In this document: positions 9,036 to 19,719 of the stretch, one piece after another
How positions within the stretch are numbered: the first letter of the stretch is position 1
Layout of the letters: every line of letters starts with the position of its first letter
NCBI GenBank assembly: GCA_016181305.1
Contig: JACOZN010000005.1
Location: 1 to 64,000 of the forward strand
DNA: 64,000 nucleotides
Source: Candidatus Woesearchaeota archaeon
Lineage (GTDB): Archaea > Nanobdellota > Nanobdellia > Woesearchaeales > GW2011-AR4
Direction: 5' to 3'
Made by a program: the position numbers and the translations under genes
Notes under the pieces: generated by a model
Seen by the model: only the letters and a program-made list of their open reading frames with translations
Told to the model about the DNA's origin: nothing
Database searches by the model: none

Positions 9036-9605
9036 TCATCCCTTTACAACTATAAAAAAGTCTTTCTGCGCGTAAATATAATCAGGGTCCGCCACTCCTA
9101 CGCTTTCATCAGTCACTTCAAAGTTTAAAACATACGAGCCTGCAGGAGTCGCGGTTGGTATTTTCAGCCTTAGGTTTTTCACATCAGCCTCTGCCGAAGC
9201 CAGCTTGTAGCCGTTTGGCGGCTGGGCCGTCTGGAACCATTGTGGATTCTCGATTTGGAATGTCCCTCCCTGTGTGCCTGAAGCCGGTATGAAGGAAACA
9301 GGCGTGAACCTGAGCTTGTAGCTAAGTGTTGAATCCTTTTTGTTTCTTACGCCTACAGTCAGGATAGTGGATTCCCCCTTGCCAAGCTCAATCTGGGTTT
9401 TTGGAAATGCAACCTTTTTGTCGCCTGAAATCAGGTCTTCCAGAACCTTATTCTTCACCTGATCAGTAACATCGCCGCCTATCTCGCCGACTTTCCCGAA
9501 CAGCCCCCTTATAAAGCCAAGCCCGAGCCCCAGAAGGGTCATAGCCAGCACGACAATAACAATAGCCTGTATTGAAATTTCTAAAGAAGCCCTTTTATTA
9601 AGCAT
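9036..9605 (-). CDS. Single-TM anchored surface protein, paralogue of 3616..4149
   Basis: MLNKRASLEISIQAIVIVVLAMTLLGLGLGFI; C-terminal ATPAGSYVLNFEVTD. Confidence 0.6.
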   Translation of the reverse strand: MLNKRASLEISIQAIVIVVLAMTLLGLGLGFIRGLFGKVGEIGGDVTDQVKNKVLEDLISGDKKVAFPKTQIELGKGESTILTVGVRNKKDSTLSYKLRFTPVSFIPASGTQGGTFQIENPQWFQTAQPPNGYKLASAEADVKNLRLKIPTATPAGSYVLNFEVTDESVGVADPDYIYAQKDFFIVVKG

Positions 9606-9729
9606 TCACACACCTCTTTTTTATGCAATCGGGTTATATTTTATTAAATTACACAACTAATTTATAAACTTTTCTAAATTGCACAATTCAATAGCAACCT
9701 TTAAAAATCAGTGAAAAATTCTGTTTGGT

Positions 9730-10266
9730 ATGGCAAGACTAAGGACATTTGTTTCTTACAGGAGGCTTAAAAGGCCCTACACAAGGACGTCAAAATTCAA
9801 GGCAAAGTCTTACATAAAGATGACTCCGAACGTTAAGGTAGTTAGGTTCGACACAGGCGACGCAAGCAAGGATTTCAGCTATACCCTAAACCTACTCTCA
9901 AAGTCGGATTTGCAGATAAGGGACAATGCGCTGGAAAGCGCAAGACAAACCTCAAACAAGTTGCTGGAAACACATCTTGGCTTGAACGGGTTTCACCTAA
10001 AAGTCAAAGTCTACCCTTATCATGTTCTCAGGGAGCATGCCCTTGCATCGGGAGCAGGCGCTGACAGGTTCAGCTCCGGCATGGCACATTCATTCGGCAA
10101 GCCGATTGGATTGGCTGCAAGAATAAAAAAGGGGCAGGCAATTTTTCAGGTAAGCGTTGACAAGCAGAACCTTGAAATTGCAAAGCAGGCGCTTGAAAGG
10201 GCCTCGAAGAAGCTTCCTTGCTCTTGTACGATACAGCTTACTGGCAATAAAAATATCAAGCAATGA
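9730..10266 (+). CDS. rpl10e: 50S ribosomal protein L10e (uL16 family)
   Basis: RPYTRTSKFKAKSYIK...HVLREHALASGAGADRFSSGMAHSFGKPIGLAARI. Confidence 0.93.
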   Translation: MARLRTFVSYRRLKRPYTRTSKFKAKSYIKMTPNVKVVRFDTGDASKDFSYTLNLLSKSDLQIRDNALESARQTSNKLLETHLGLNGFHLKVKVYPYHVLREHALASGAGADRFSSGMAHSFGKPIGLAARIKKGQAIFQVSVDKQNLEIAKQALERASKKLPCSCTIQLTGNKNIKQ

Positions 10267-10322
10267 GTCTCTCATCTTTGGCTTTCGAAAACTATAAATA
10301 GGTCTTTTGATATTCATTTTTC

Positions 10323-11372
10323 ATGGTTCTCGAATTGCTCGACAATATTACCCCAAACAAGTACCTCCATTCTGTCATCATACTCCTGGTTTTTTATGCA
10401 TTGTCGGAGCTTGTCGTATTTATTTCCCAGAGGGTAATACTCCAGCTCACCAAAAAGACAAAAACCAACTTGGACGACTTGATAGTCTCCAAAACAAACA
10501 AGCCCATATCACTTATACTGATAATTCTTGGGCTTAGGCTTTCAATAATCCCGCACAAGGTGAAGCCGTACATTCTGGACATATTCGGGCATATCCTGGC
10601 ATCGCTGATTATTGTGCTGATTGCTTACATATTCATTGTCATTTTCGACATAATTATAATAAACTGGGGCAGTAAATTCGCCGCAAAAACCGAATCAAAG
10701 GTTGATGACGAGGTTGTGCTTCTGTTCCAGAGGTTTTCCAGAATAACGCTGAGCCTTATAGGGCTGATTTTTATACTTAATATTTGGGGAATTGAAGTTG
10801 CGCCTTTGCTTGCAAGCCTCGGGATTGCGGGTATTGCAGTTGCTTTTGCCCTGCAGAGCACTCTCGGCAACATTTTTGGCGGCATATCCCTTATTGTCGA
10901 CAAGAGCATTACAGTTGATGATTTCATAAGGCTCGAGGATGGCACAGAGGGCAAGGTAACCGACATAGGATTGAGAAGCACAAAAATAAAAAGCAGGGAT
11001 GGTGACCTGATTATACTTCCGAATGGCAAGCTGGCCGACTCCAAGATATACAATTACCACAAGCCGCTGCCGATAACAAGAGCCACTGTTGACTTCAGCG
11101 TCAAGTATGGCTCTGAGCCTGAAAAAGCCAGGAAAATCGCGCTTGATGAATTAAAAAAAATAAACTATGTGCTGAAAGAGCCCGTACCTGTAATTATTTT
11201 TGCCGAAATGGGTGAGTTCGCGCTTAAGTTCAAGGCGCATTTCTGGGTTAAGTCCATAAATGAAAAAATAGAGGCAAAAGATGCTGCCACAACAGCAATA
11301 TACAGCGCCCTCAACAGGAACAAGATAACTATACCCTTCCCTACAAGGACGGTCTACCTGAAAAAGGGCTGA
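10323..11372 (+). CDS. Mechanosensitive ion channel, MscS family
   Basis: APLLASLGIAGIAVAFALQSTLGNIFGGISLIVDKSITVDDFI. Confidence 0.93.
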   Translation: MVLELLDNITPNKYLHSVIILLVFYALSELVVFISQRVILQLTKKTKTNLDDLIVSKTNKPISLILIILGLRLSIIPHKVKPYILDIFGHILASLIIVLIAYIFIVIFDIIIINWGSKFAAKTESKVDDEVVLLFQRFSRITLSLIGLIFILNIWGIEVAPLLASLGIAGIAVAFALQSTLGNIFGGISLIVDKSITVDDFIRLEDGTEGKVTDIGLRSTKIKSRDGDLIILPNGKLADSKIYNYHKPLPITRATVDFSVKYGSEPEKARKIALDELKKINYVLKEPVPVIIFAEMGEFALKFKAHFWVKSINEKIEAKDAATTAIYSALNRNKITIPFPTRTVYLKKG

Positions 11373-11376
11373 AGAA

Positions 11377-13914
11377 TTACCTGTTTAGTATCTCCTTGAT
11401 TATGCTGTAAGTCTCAGGATATTTGTCTATGTTGAGGATTTCTGTGTGGAGGTTTTCTCCAAATAGGCTGCTGCAGGTGCCGTTTATTTTGAATATTTCG
11501 GCATTTTCCATCTCCGCGTTTTTTGACAGGGCAATTCCATCTCCGTCTCCCAGCTTCATTTTGCAGCCCTGCCCGATTATTGCATAAATTTTGAGATTTG
11601 ACGGCTGGCTTAAGGGGTCATTCAGCTTGTTGATGAAAAGGCTGTTTTCCTGCATTTCACTGCATTCCCTGTTCTCGCCCACCAGGCTGCAGTAATCCCC
11701 TATCGGGCCTGAAATTCCTTTGTTTGGGGTCGCAATCATAATAACCCTGTCAACATCTCCTGCGCCAAAAATCTGGATGTACCTTCTTGCCACCAAGCCG
11801 CCCATTGAGTGGGCGATTATGTTAACTTTGGGCTTGCCTGTTCTTTCTTTTACGAGCTCCATTATGTCTTTCAGCCTCAGGGCGTATGTATCGATGCTTT
11901 CGCTCTTTGTCGGCACGACTATGTACTTGTCCTCTTTCTTGAATGCATCATAGTAATAGCTTGCCTTGACGCTTACAGGCCTGCCTGACAAGCCCCATAT
12001 GCCCTTTTGAAGCTGCTCGTTCCTGGAGTACAGCGAGACAATGCCGGCATTCAGGTAGCCGTCGTCCTGAAGCCGCGACTGGAGCTTGTCGAATGAGTCA
12101 AGGGAAAATTCAGGAGAATTGTCCTTTGCAAGGGAGTGCCCGTGCAGGAATATGACCGGAAATGTCTTCGGGTCGTTTTTGCAGCTTTCGTCCACGCAGC
12201 ACCGCTGGCATTTGCTGAATATGCAGCAAATCGGCGGATTGTCAGACAGGTTCGTGTCTATTTTTGAAGTAAGGTTGTAGGATATGTTTAGGCTTATCAG
12301 CTCAAAATTGAAACTGCCAAGGCTTCTCGCAGGCTTGCCTAGGCTTGAGCATTTCTCCATCAATCGCGATATCTGGCCGGATGCATTGATTTTTGATAAA
12401 AGGTACAATGAAATGTTTATTGACTCATTATAATCCAAAGCCATGATGCTGCTTATGTTTTTAGGCAGCACCTGCTCTGCAATTCGTATAATTTCAAAAT
12501 CGGTCTTATTCCCCGATTTTGCTTTTTCGAGCGACTCGTAGTAAGAATTGTTTATCTTCCTCAGCTCATTTTCCCTGAAGCTGTCAGCCAATTCCAAAAA
12601 TCTGTTGTCTGAAGGAAAGCTTATCCTTTTTTCTTCAATGACCGCCAATGACTCGTTTCTTGTGCGCAGGTATTCTTCTTCCAGTGCGCTCAATGCGCTG
12701 CAGGCTTGCTTTAACTGCAGCGAGTCAGGATGCCTTTCCGCAAATTCCCCGCTGTTTTTTATTACATTGCCTAGGGTAATGTTTTCTTTGCAGTCCTGCT
12801 TCAGGCTGCACAGGAGGTCTTTCCCCCCCTTTAAAGCTTGCCCGAGGCTGAAGAACATCTCTATGGCAGGGGCTTTTGTCCTCTCAATTAACAACATCTC
12901 CTGTTTCACGAGGCTGTCAATATCAGCCCCGATTTTGCCGTAGCTTTCAAAGGTGTTGTTTGTCATCGATGATGACACGTTATCAAAGCCGGCAATATTA
13001 ATTGAAAACTCAGTTAGCACCTTATTGCCTTCGAGGCTGCTTATAAATTCATTCAATTCATTCAGGTTCCTGCCCATCTCCCCCAATCTTGACAATAATT
13101 CGTTATGCAGCAAAATAACATTGTCGATGTCTTTATCCATGCCATCTATCGATTTTTTGATATTGTCCAGGCTTGCAAAAAAGCTTTCATTAAACATCTT
13201 GCTTAATTTTGTATAGTTTTCAACCGACCAGACGCTCCTGAGGTTCTCTATGGATAGCCTTGTTTTGCCGTAAGCATCGTCGATTTCCGCCTTTCGGCTT
13301 GATAAATTAAGCAGGTTAGCTTTGTGAGCCAGTTCAAAATATTTTTGGCTCAGCTGCTGCAGCATAACATCAGAAGCAGCCAGCTGCTCAAGCAGTTCAG
13401 TGACATTCTGCCCCAGGGTTTTTTTAAGCTCCTTTTCGGTTTCTGTAAGGTCATAGTTTAGGGTTACCAGAGAAGACCTTGATTTTTCATCGCCTCTTGT
13501 CAGGCAAAGGAAAGAGCGTATGCTGCGGCATTGGACATCAAAGCTGTAAATATCCTGCCCGGAGCCGAGCCTTTTGACGCTGACTTCATAGCTTTTTGCA
13601 ATATGCTGCTGGCTCTTAAGAATAAACTCGCCTTTGTCAATTACGCTGTTCGCGCTCCTGTCGGTAAAAGAATAGGAGCATGACGCTTTGCAGTACGCAG
13701 CATTGCCAATTGAAACATCAAAGCCAATCCTGCTTTTGTCGCCGTAATGCATTATGAGTGATTTTTCAGGAGGGTTAAGGCTTACTATCAGCTCATTGCC
13801 CAGCAGGAAATTTATCTTTTGATTAAACACCACAATCAAATAAATCAGGAGCAATGCTACAACAATTATTACTGGCATCTCGTATTTCTTAAAAAAAGGC
13901 TTCTGCTTGTCCAT
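11377..13914 (-). CDS. Membrane-anchored protein with C-terminal alpha/beta-hydrolase (lipase-like) domain
   Basis: N-terminal TM, long coiled region, VIFLHGHSL...VNIIAHSMGGLVARRYIQ (GxSxG). Confidence 0.85.
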   Translation of the reverse strand: MDKQKPFFKKYEMPVIIVVALLLIYLIVVFNQKINFLLGNELIVSLNPPEKSLIMHYGDKSRIGFDVSIGNAAYCKASCSYSFTDRSANSVIDKGEFILKSQQHIAKSYEVSVKRLGSGQDIYSFDVQCRSIRSFLCLTRGDEKSRSSLVTLNYDLTETEKELKKTLGQNVTELLEQLAASDVMLQQLSQKYFELAHKANLLNLSSRKAEIDDAYGKTRLSIENLRSVWSVENYTKLSKMFNESFFASLDNIKKSIDGMDKDIDNVILLHNELLSRLGEMGRNLNELNEFISSLEGNKVLTEFSINIAGFDNVSSSMTNNTFESYGKIGADIDSLVKQEMLLIERTKAPAIEMFFSLGQALKGGKDLLCSLKQDCKENITLGNVIKNSGEFAERHPDSLQLKQACSALSALEEEYLRTRNESLAVIEEKRISFPSDNRFLELADSFRENELRKINNSYYESLEKAKSGNKTDFEIIRIAEQVLPKNISSIMALDYNESINISLYLLSKINASGQISRLMEKCSSLGKPARSLGSFNFELISLNISYNLTSKIDTNLSDNPPICCIFSKCQRCCVDESCKNDPKTFPVIFLHGHSLAKDNSPEFSLDSFDKLQSRLQDDGYLNAGIVSLYSRNEQLQKGIWGLSGRPVSVKASYYYDAFKKEDKYIVVPTKSESIDTYALRLKDIMELVKERTGKPKVNIIAHSMGGLVARRYIQIFGAGDVDRVIMIATPNKGISGPIGDYCSLVGENRECSEMQENSLFINKLNDPLSQPSNLKIYAIIGQGCKMKLGDGDGIALSKNAEMENAEIFKINGTCSSLFGENLHTEILNIDKYPETYSIIKEILNR

Positions 13915-14166
13915 GGCTTGTCAATATTCTAGGTAGGTTAAATAGTTTTTGGGAAATATACCTAGAACTTCATAGAGATATTTATTTCCATATAGCAAAT
14001 AATTTAATCATATTATTTTGCATATAAGCAACCGAAAGCTTTAAATATAAGTAACTTACATTTTAAGGCTATTAATATACATTTTTGTATACCAATATAG
14101 AAAATTAAGTAAAAAATCGTTGGGCTTGATAGTTTTATTTATCTGACTCAACACAAGAGTGTTAAA

Positions 14167-15894
14167 TTGGCAACAGAATTGATTAGCTTAGGAGTACTTT
14201 TCTTATGCGCTATAGCAGGCGGAGTTATAGCTGCCAGATTCAAACAGCCGGCTGTATTCGGCTTGCTGCTTGTAGGCGCCGTAATAGGCCCGAATCTTCT
14301 CAATCTTGTCCAGGACGCCGGAATGATAAGCATGATGGCTGACTTTGGCGCAATACTCATATTATTCATCATAGGGCTGGAGTTTGACATATCAAAGCTT
14401 ATGAAGATCGGTGCAAGATCTATACTAATAGGGCTTCTGAAATTTGCTATTGTCCTTTTTTTTGGCTATGAAACTGCTTTGCTGCTGGGATTCGGCGCAA
14501 AAGTTGCCCTGTTTACAGGAGTCATATTGTCGTTCAGCAGCACGATTGTTGTCGTGAAAGTGCTTGAACAGAAGGAGATGTTCAGCAGGAAGGAAGTTCC
14601 CCTGCTGATTGCTGTGCTGATAATAGAAGATATAATAGCAGTCATAGCGCTTACATTCTTCTCAGCAGTAAAGGATCCTGGCACAAGCGTGATATCAACG
14701 TTTGAGCACATAATATTTTCACTTGCAATCCTGATATTCGCATATTTTATCACGATCAAGATTCTGAAGCACGGGGTAAGCTTAATACTGAAAAACAGCA
14801 GCGACGAATCTGTGCTGATTTTCCTCTCGCTGGGGATAGGTTCCCTGTTCAGCTACTTTGCATTCTCGCTTGGGCTGACGCCGTCGGCAGGCGCATTTTT
14901 GGCAGGCAGCCTCATAGCGTCGCTGCAGAATGCTAAAGAATACGGGAAAGCCATACAGCCGTATGCCTTGATTTTCTCGTCGCTGTTCTTTATATCCATG
15001 GGCACTATGGTTGACTTCAGGGCGATTGAGCTGAATCTTGCGCTCATCGCAGCCCTGATGTTTACCGTGCTTATCTCAAGGTTCATAGCAATAGGATTTT
15101 TGACTATGCTGCTGGCAAACTTCAGGAACGAGCAGCCTTTCTTTTCAAGCATTGCAATGATGTCTGTCGGGGAGTTCTCCCTGCTGGTTGCAAAAGAAAG
15201 CGAGAAATTCTCGCTTGGCATAGACTTGGTTACAATAACAGCCTCTATAATCTTCATCAGCGCGGTGCTGATGTCCATTGGCATAAACTACAGCGAGAGT
15301 ATATCCAACTCCATGAGCTCAAGAGTCCCGCTGAAAACAAAGCTGAAGCTGGAGAGGCTTTCAAACTACATGAGGAAGTTTTTTGACCAGACTGAAATAG
15401 AGAACTTCTTCACAAAAAAGCTCAGGGCAGACTCAAAAATGGCTTTCATGCTCGCGGTCCTGGCTATGTTTGTTTTCTTTACCTTAAGGAGGATGTCCGC
15501 TTTAGTGGGGCTTAATTTTCACCCCTTTGTTTTGTATGCATTTTATGCGGCAAGCGCCATGCTGATGGCTTACCTGCTGAAAATCACATGGAACAGGATT
15601 AGGGAGATACACCGCACGCTTTCAGTCATACTTACCAACGTGGACAGCTCGAGGAACATAAAAAAGTGCACAAGGATACTCAACAGCCTGCTGATGGCGC
15701 TGCTGCTTTTGTTCTCGGCAATGCTTTTCCCGTTTGCAATGTTCTCATTCAACTTCAGCGGCTGGATGAATGCAGTGCCCTTTGCACTGATGCTGGCTGC
15801 GTTTTACTACATAAAAAGGCTTGTTGTGCTTATCGACGGGCATTCCGGCTACCATGAGGGATACATCGCAGGCATTTCGACGGCAAAATTCTAG
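14167..15894 (+). CDS. Kef/NapA-type monovalent cation:proton antiporter (TTG start)
   Basis: About 12 TM; FIIGLEFDISKL, LIIEDIIAVIALTFFSA motifs. Confidence 0.88.
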   Translation: MATELISLGVLFLCAIAGGVIAARFKQPAVFGLLLVGAVIGPNLLNLVQDAGMISMMADFGAILILFIIGLEFDISKLMKIGARSILIGLLKFAIVLFFGYETALLLGFGAKVALFTGVILSFSSTIVVVKVLEQKEMFSRKEVPLLIAVLIIEDIIAVIALTFFSAVKDPGTSVISTFEHIIFSLAILIFAYFITIKILKHGVSLILKNSSDESVLIFLSLGIGSLFSYFAFSLGLTPSAGAFLAGSLIASLQNAKEYGKAIQPYALIFSSLFFISMGTMVDFRAIELNLALIAALMFTVLISRFIAIGFLTMLLANFRNEQPFFSSIAMMSVGEFSLLVAKESEKFSLGIDLVTITASIIFISAVLMSIGINYSESISNSMSSRVPLKTKLKLERLSNYMRKFFDQTEIENFFTKKLRADSKMAFMLAVLAMFVFFTLRRMSALVGLNFHPFVLYAFYAASAMLMAYLLKITWNRIREIHRTLSVILTNVDSSRNIKKCTRILNSLLMALLLLFSAMLFPFAMFSFNFSGWMNAVPFALMLAAFYYIKRLVVLIDGHSGYHEGYIAGISTAKF

Positions 15895-16030
15895 GAAATA
15901 AAGCAAGCCCGGCAATTGCAAATCAATTTCCTGCTCCTGAAGCCAAAACATAATCCCAAAACTATTTAAATTAAGCACTGTTCACTTCCTTATCTGATTA
16001 TGATAATACATAATGGGACAGGAGGCAAAA

Positions 16031-16528
16031 ATGGTCAGCTTTAAACTTTGCATTTCAGACCCTTCGACAGGGCGGACATTCCAAAAAGAGGTAAAGGACA
16101 GCACTGCAAAGCCGTTTATCGGCTTGAACATAGGGGAGAGCATAAAAGGCGACGCGATTGAGCTTGGAGGATATGGGCTCCAGATAACCGGAGGCTCTGA
16201 CTATTGCGGCTTTCCGATGAGGAAGGGAATTCTCGGCTTGAGGAAAAAGCTTGTGATTTACGGCGGAGTCGGGTTTGGCGGCGCAGGCAAGGGCATCAAA
16301 AAGAAAAAAACAGTGTGCGGGCACAAGATACACGACAGGATTTCGCAGATAAACCTTAAAGTCACGAAGCAAGGCACTAAGAAGCTTGCAGAAATTTTTG
16401 GAGTCCCTGAGAATGCGGAAAAGCAGGGGAAAGCCGAGGCAAAAGAGGAAAAGAAGGAATTGAAAGAGCACAAAGAAGCAAAGAAGGAAGCCAAGGAAGA
16501 GAAAAAAGAGCAGATTTTAAAATCATAA
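16031..16528 (+). CDS. rps6e: 30S ribosomal protein S6e with K/E-rich C-terminal extension
   Basis: FKLCISDPSTGRTFQKEV...FIGLNIGESIKGDAIELGGYGLQITGGSDYCGFPMRKGI. Confidence 0.92.
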   Translation: MVSFKLCISDPSTGRTFQKEVKDSTAKPFIGLNIGESIKGDAIELGGYGLQITGGSDYCGFPMRKGILGLRKKLVIYGGVGFGGAGKGIKKKKTVCGHKIHDRISQINLKVTKQGTKKLAEIFGVPENAEKQGKAEAKEEKKELKEHKEAKKEAKEEKKEQILKS

Positions 16529-16590
16529 ATGGTGTCAAAAGCAGATTCAATATAATTTCGAAATAATATTAGCGAACCGCTAATTAAAAC

Positions 16591-17871
16591 ATGGCTAGAA
16601 AGAAAAAAGATGAGCAGCAGCAAGAGTTGCAGGAAGAAGTTAAGGCGCAGCCAGCCCTTAATATAGGCATGGTTGGGCATGTTGACCACGGAAAAACAAC
16701 CCTTCTTGAGCGGTTAAGCGGCAAATGGACAGACACTCATTCTGAAGAGCTTAAGCGCGGCATCACTATACGGCTGGGATACGCTGATGTCATATTCAGG
16801 AAATGCGAGAAATGTGAAGGCGCAAGAGCCTACACTACAAAGGAAAAATGCCCTGTTGACGGCTCTGAAACAATCCCATTGAGAAAAGTCAGCTTTGTTG
16901 ATGCTCCTGGGCACGAGTCATTGATGGCGACAATGCTTTCGGGCGCGACTATAATGGACGGCGCCTTGCTTCTCGTCGCTGCAAACGAGGAATGCCCGCA
17001 GCCCCAGACAAGGGAGCATTTGATGGCGCTTCAGATTATAGGAGTCAAGCACGTCATTATCATACAGAACAAAGTTGATTTGGCAAGCGGGGAGCAGGCA
17101 CTTGAAAATTACAGGCAAATAAAGGAATTTTTGAAGGGGACTGATTTTGAAAATGCGCCCGTAGTTCCGATTTCAGCCCAGCACAGGGTTGGGCTTGGCT
17201 ACCTTATAAAGGCGATTGAGGAGAGTATCCCTACGCCTGCAAGGGACTCAGGCAAGGAACCCATAATGCTTGTTGCAAGAAGCTTTGACATAAACAAGCC
17301 CGGAATAACCCATGGCAAGATGGTTGGAGGGGTTCTTGGAGGAAGCCTGAAGCAGGGCACATTAAAAGTGAATGATATGGTGGAGATAAGGCCAGGACGC
17401 ACTTTAGTCGAGAAAAACCAGCAGGTGTGGAAGCCGCTGGCGACGAGGATAGTAAGCCTCAATTCTGGCGGCATAAATTTAGAGGAAGTCGGGCCGGGCG
17501 GCTCAGTCGGGGTGCTTACTTCCCTTGACCCCTCGATTGTGAAGTCAGACCAGCTGACAGGCTCTGTGGTCGGCTTGCCAGGAAAACTTCCAAAAGTATG
17601 GAATGAACTGATTTTGGATGTTCATTTATTGCAGAGGGTTGTTGGCACAAAAGAGGGTTTAAGCGTCGAGCCCATCAAGATGTCAGAGTCCCTTATGCTT
17701 AACGTAAACTCAGCTGCTACCGTCGGCATTGTAATAGAGCTGAAAAAGAATAAGATAAAATGCAGGCTGAAATTGCCTGTTTGCGCCGATGCAGGGCAAA
17801 GGGTTACAATTTCCAGAAGGATTGGCAACAGGTTCAGGCTGATTGGTTACGGGGAGATTGTGGAGAAGTAA
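16591..17871 (+). CDS. eif2g: Translation initiation factor aIF2 subunit gamma
   Basis: NIGMVGHVDHGKTTLLERLSGKWTDTHSEELKRGITIRLGYAD; CxxC zinc knuckle; VDAPGHE. Confidence 0.97.
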   Translation: MARKKKDEQQQELQEEVKAQPALNIGMVGHVDHGKTTLLERLSGKWTDTHSEELKRGITIRLGYADVIFRKCEKCEGARAYTTKEKCPVDGSETIPLRKVSFVDAPGHESLMATMLSGATIMDGALLLVAANEECPQPQTREHLMALQIIGVKHVIIIQNKVDLASGEQALENYRQIKEFLKGTDFENAPVVPISAQHRVGLGYLIKAIEESIPTPARDSGKEPIMLVARSFDINKPGITHGKMVGGVLGGSLKQGTLKVNDMVEIRPGRTLVEKNQQVWKPLATRIVSLNSGGINLEEVGPGGSVGVLTSLDPSIVKSDQLTGSVVGLPGKLPKVWNELILDVHLLQRVVGTKEGLSVEPIKMSESLMLNVNSAATVGIVIELKKNKIKCRLKLPVCADAGQRVTISRRIGNRFRLIGYGEIVEK

Positions 17872-17876
17872 AAAGC

Positions 17877-18809
17877 TTAATATTTAATTTTAATTTCTGC
17901 TAAACCCAAAACATTTTGTTGTTCGTTTTGATTAAAAATAAGATGTCTTACTTGTATTAAGCTTCCACCATTTTCTTGTGGGAGTTCAATTGTCGCAACT
18001 CTTTGAACTTCTCCTTTGTCTTTTGCAATGACTCCAAACATTTTTTCCATGCTAATTCCCACCTGTCCAAGTGCTTTCATAATCCCATCATCAATTCTTA
18101 CTCCCAAATAAAATGTTCCTTCATTCTTAAGAATTCTAGGTAATTCATAAACCAATTTCTTAGAAAGTTCCGCCGAAGAATTCGTTTCGTATGATGTCCT
18201 TTCTTCGTCCAGAAAATGAGTGCCCTTAAATACGTCATAACTTCCCCATAGCATGAAAGTAACTATATCTGCTTTTGTTTCGCCCTCTGCAAGCATTTTC
18301 TCGGTTATATGCAGTTTTGTAATGTCATCTAAAAGAAGGGTGTAACCTCTTCTCAAATGTGCTGGTAGTGGTTTAAGCTCAAACCCAATTTTACTGTTAA
18401 ATTCAAGTGTAGAGTCAGAGTACCTATCTACTTGCCATTTGGCTTTAAGTTTATCTTCAGCTAACTGCAAACAATAACCATTTAAATCAACCCCAACTGC
18501 TGGAGTTTTACTCCATTGTGTAAGAAAATTTCCCGTTCCACATCCCAAATCAATTAAAAGACCATCTTTTTCACCTATGAATTCTGAAATCTTCCTGTAA
18601 ACTCCACTATCTCTGTGCAAATTGGATATTCTTTCCCACTCATAAGCATAATTTCTTGTCTTGTCATCCAATGTTTTGGCAACATTTCTTACAGCAGTCG
18701 TTGGACTTTCTTTAAAATGATGCCTAATGGTTCGTCTAGCATTTGCATCTGCGATAGATTCAAGGGCAGATCCCCTCCATTTTCTAAAGTATGTTTCTGA
18801 AAAAGGCAT
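17877..18809 (-). CDS. SAM-dependent methyltransferase-like protein
   Basis: LLIDLGCGTGNFLTQWSKTPAVGVDLNGYCLQLAEDKL. Confidence 0.7.
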   Translation of the reverse strand: MPFSETYFRKWRGSALESIADANARRTIRHHFKESPTTAVRNVAKTLDDKTRNYAYEWERISNLHRDSGVYRKISEFIGEKDGLLIDLGCGTGNFLTQWSKTPAVGVDLNGYCLQLAEDKLKAKWQVDRYSDSTLEFNSKIGFELKPLPAHLRRGYTLLLDDITKLHITEKMLAEGETKADIVTFMLWGSYDVFKGTHFLDEERTSYETNSSAELSKKLVYELPRILKNEGTFYLGVRIDDGIMKALGQVGISMEKMFGVIAKDKGEVQRVATIELPQENGGSLIQVRHLIFNQNEQQNVLGLAEIKIKY

Positions 18810-18913
18810 AAAACTTTGGCTAAAAATATACTTTATAAACCTTTTTCTTTTTAACCACTTTAAAGTAGCAAAAACCGAAAGGTTTAAATACTAGTTCTTT
18901 CTCTGTATATGGC

Positions 18914-19243
18914 ATGAGGGGGTTGGTTATATTTGTGTCAGTACTTGTATTTATGGCTTCTTTTGGCTTTTTAGCTTCAGCTATCTACAGCGATAAAGCT
19001 GTAACTAGCATGGAAAACAGCCCAAAGCAGGAAGCAAAACAACTGGAATTCAGCACTTACACTACCGCTGTCTGTGAAAAGGGCAAAGATGTTGTTAAAT
19101 GCAGGGACGAGTTCTTTGTAAACTGCAACGGCACAGTCTCAAAAGCGATTGATGTTGCTGAATGCGAGGGCATAAAAGTCGAGATTCCGAAAGCGCTTGG
19201 GTTTGCGACTTTCGGAAGTGATTGGAAGGATCCGAGGAATTGA
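18914..19243 (+). CDS. Exported hypothetical protein
   Basis: 109 aa with N-terminal signal. Confidence 0.5.
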   Translation: MRGLVIFVSVLVFMASFGFLASAIYSDKAVTSMENSPKQEAKQLEFSTYTTAVCEKGKDVVKCRDEFFVNCNGTVSKAIDVAECEGIKVEIPKALGFATFGSDWKDPRN

Positions 19244-19245
19244 AA

Positions 19246-19692
19246 ATGGGGTTAGAACAAATAGTGGAAAAATTAAAGGTAATAGGGGTTTTCCCTAAAA
19301 CTGTGAATGAAAGTGCAGAAATCTTTAGAGATTGTGCTAAACCAGAAGCAATTGCAGGAGAAGTGGGCAGACGTCATTATTCATGTGGAGAAGAGCAATT
19401 TATTTATTTTCACTTAGGAGCTTTATTTAGATATGATTCACAATTTAAATCAAAATTCTTGGCAGACGCAAGACAAGAACTCGGCAATCTTGGAATACTC
19501 CCAGAAAATATTGATGAATATTTTCAAAGCGGGGCAGATCCTGGACTTGTGTTTATGTCAAGCCATGAACAAGAATATGGTTTAAGCGAAGTTAGATATC
19601 CTAGAGATGTTATGTTGAATTTTTCTAAACGAGCTGACCAATTTGCCCTTGACAAGTTGAGGGAATGGTTGGGCGTTAAAGAAAAAACCTAG
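19246..19692 (+). CDS. Hypothetical protein
   Basis: MGLEQIVEKLKVIGVFPKTVNESAEIFRD... Confidence 0.55.
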   Translation: MGLEQIVEKLKVIGVFPKTVNESAEIFRDCAKPEAIAGEVGRRHYSCGEEQFIYFHLGALFRYDSQFKSKFLADARQELGNLGILPENIDEYFQSGADPGLVFMSSHEQEYGLSEVRYPRDVMLNFSKRADQFALDKLREWLGVKEKT

Positions 19693-19719
19693 TTAAGATT
19701 CTTATAAACTAATCTAATT

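Noticed and set aside
16380-16528. K/E-rich tail of S6e as a separate or novel domain
   Set aside because: Charged C-terminal extensions are ordinary in archaeal ribosomal proteins.
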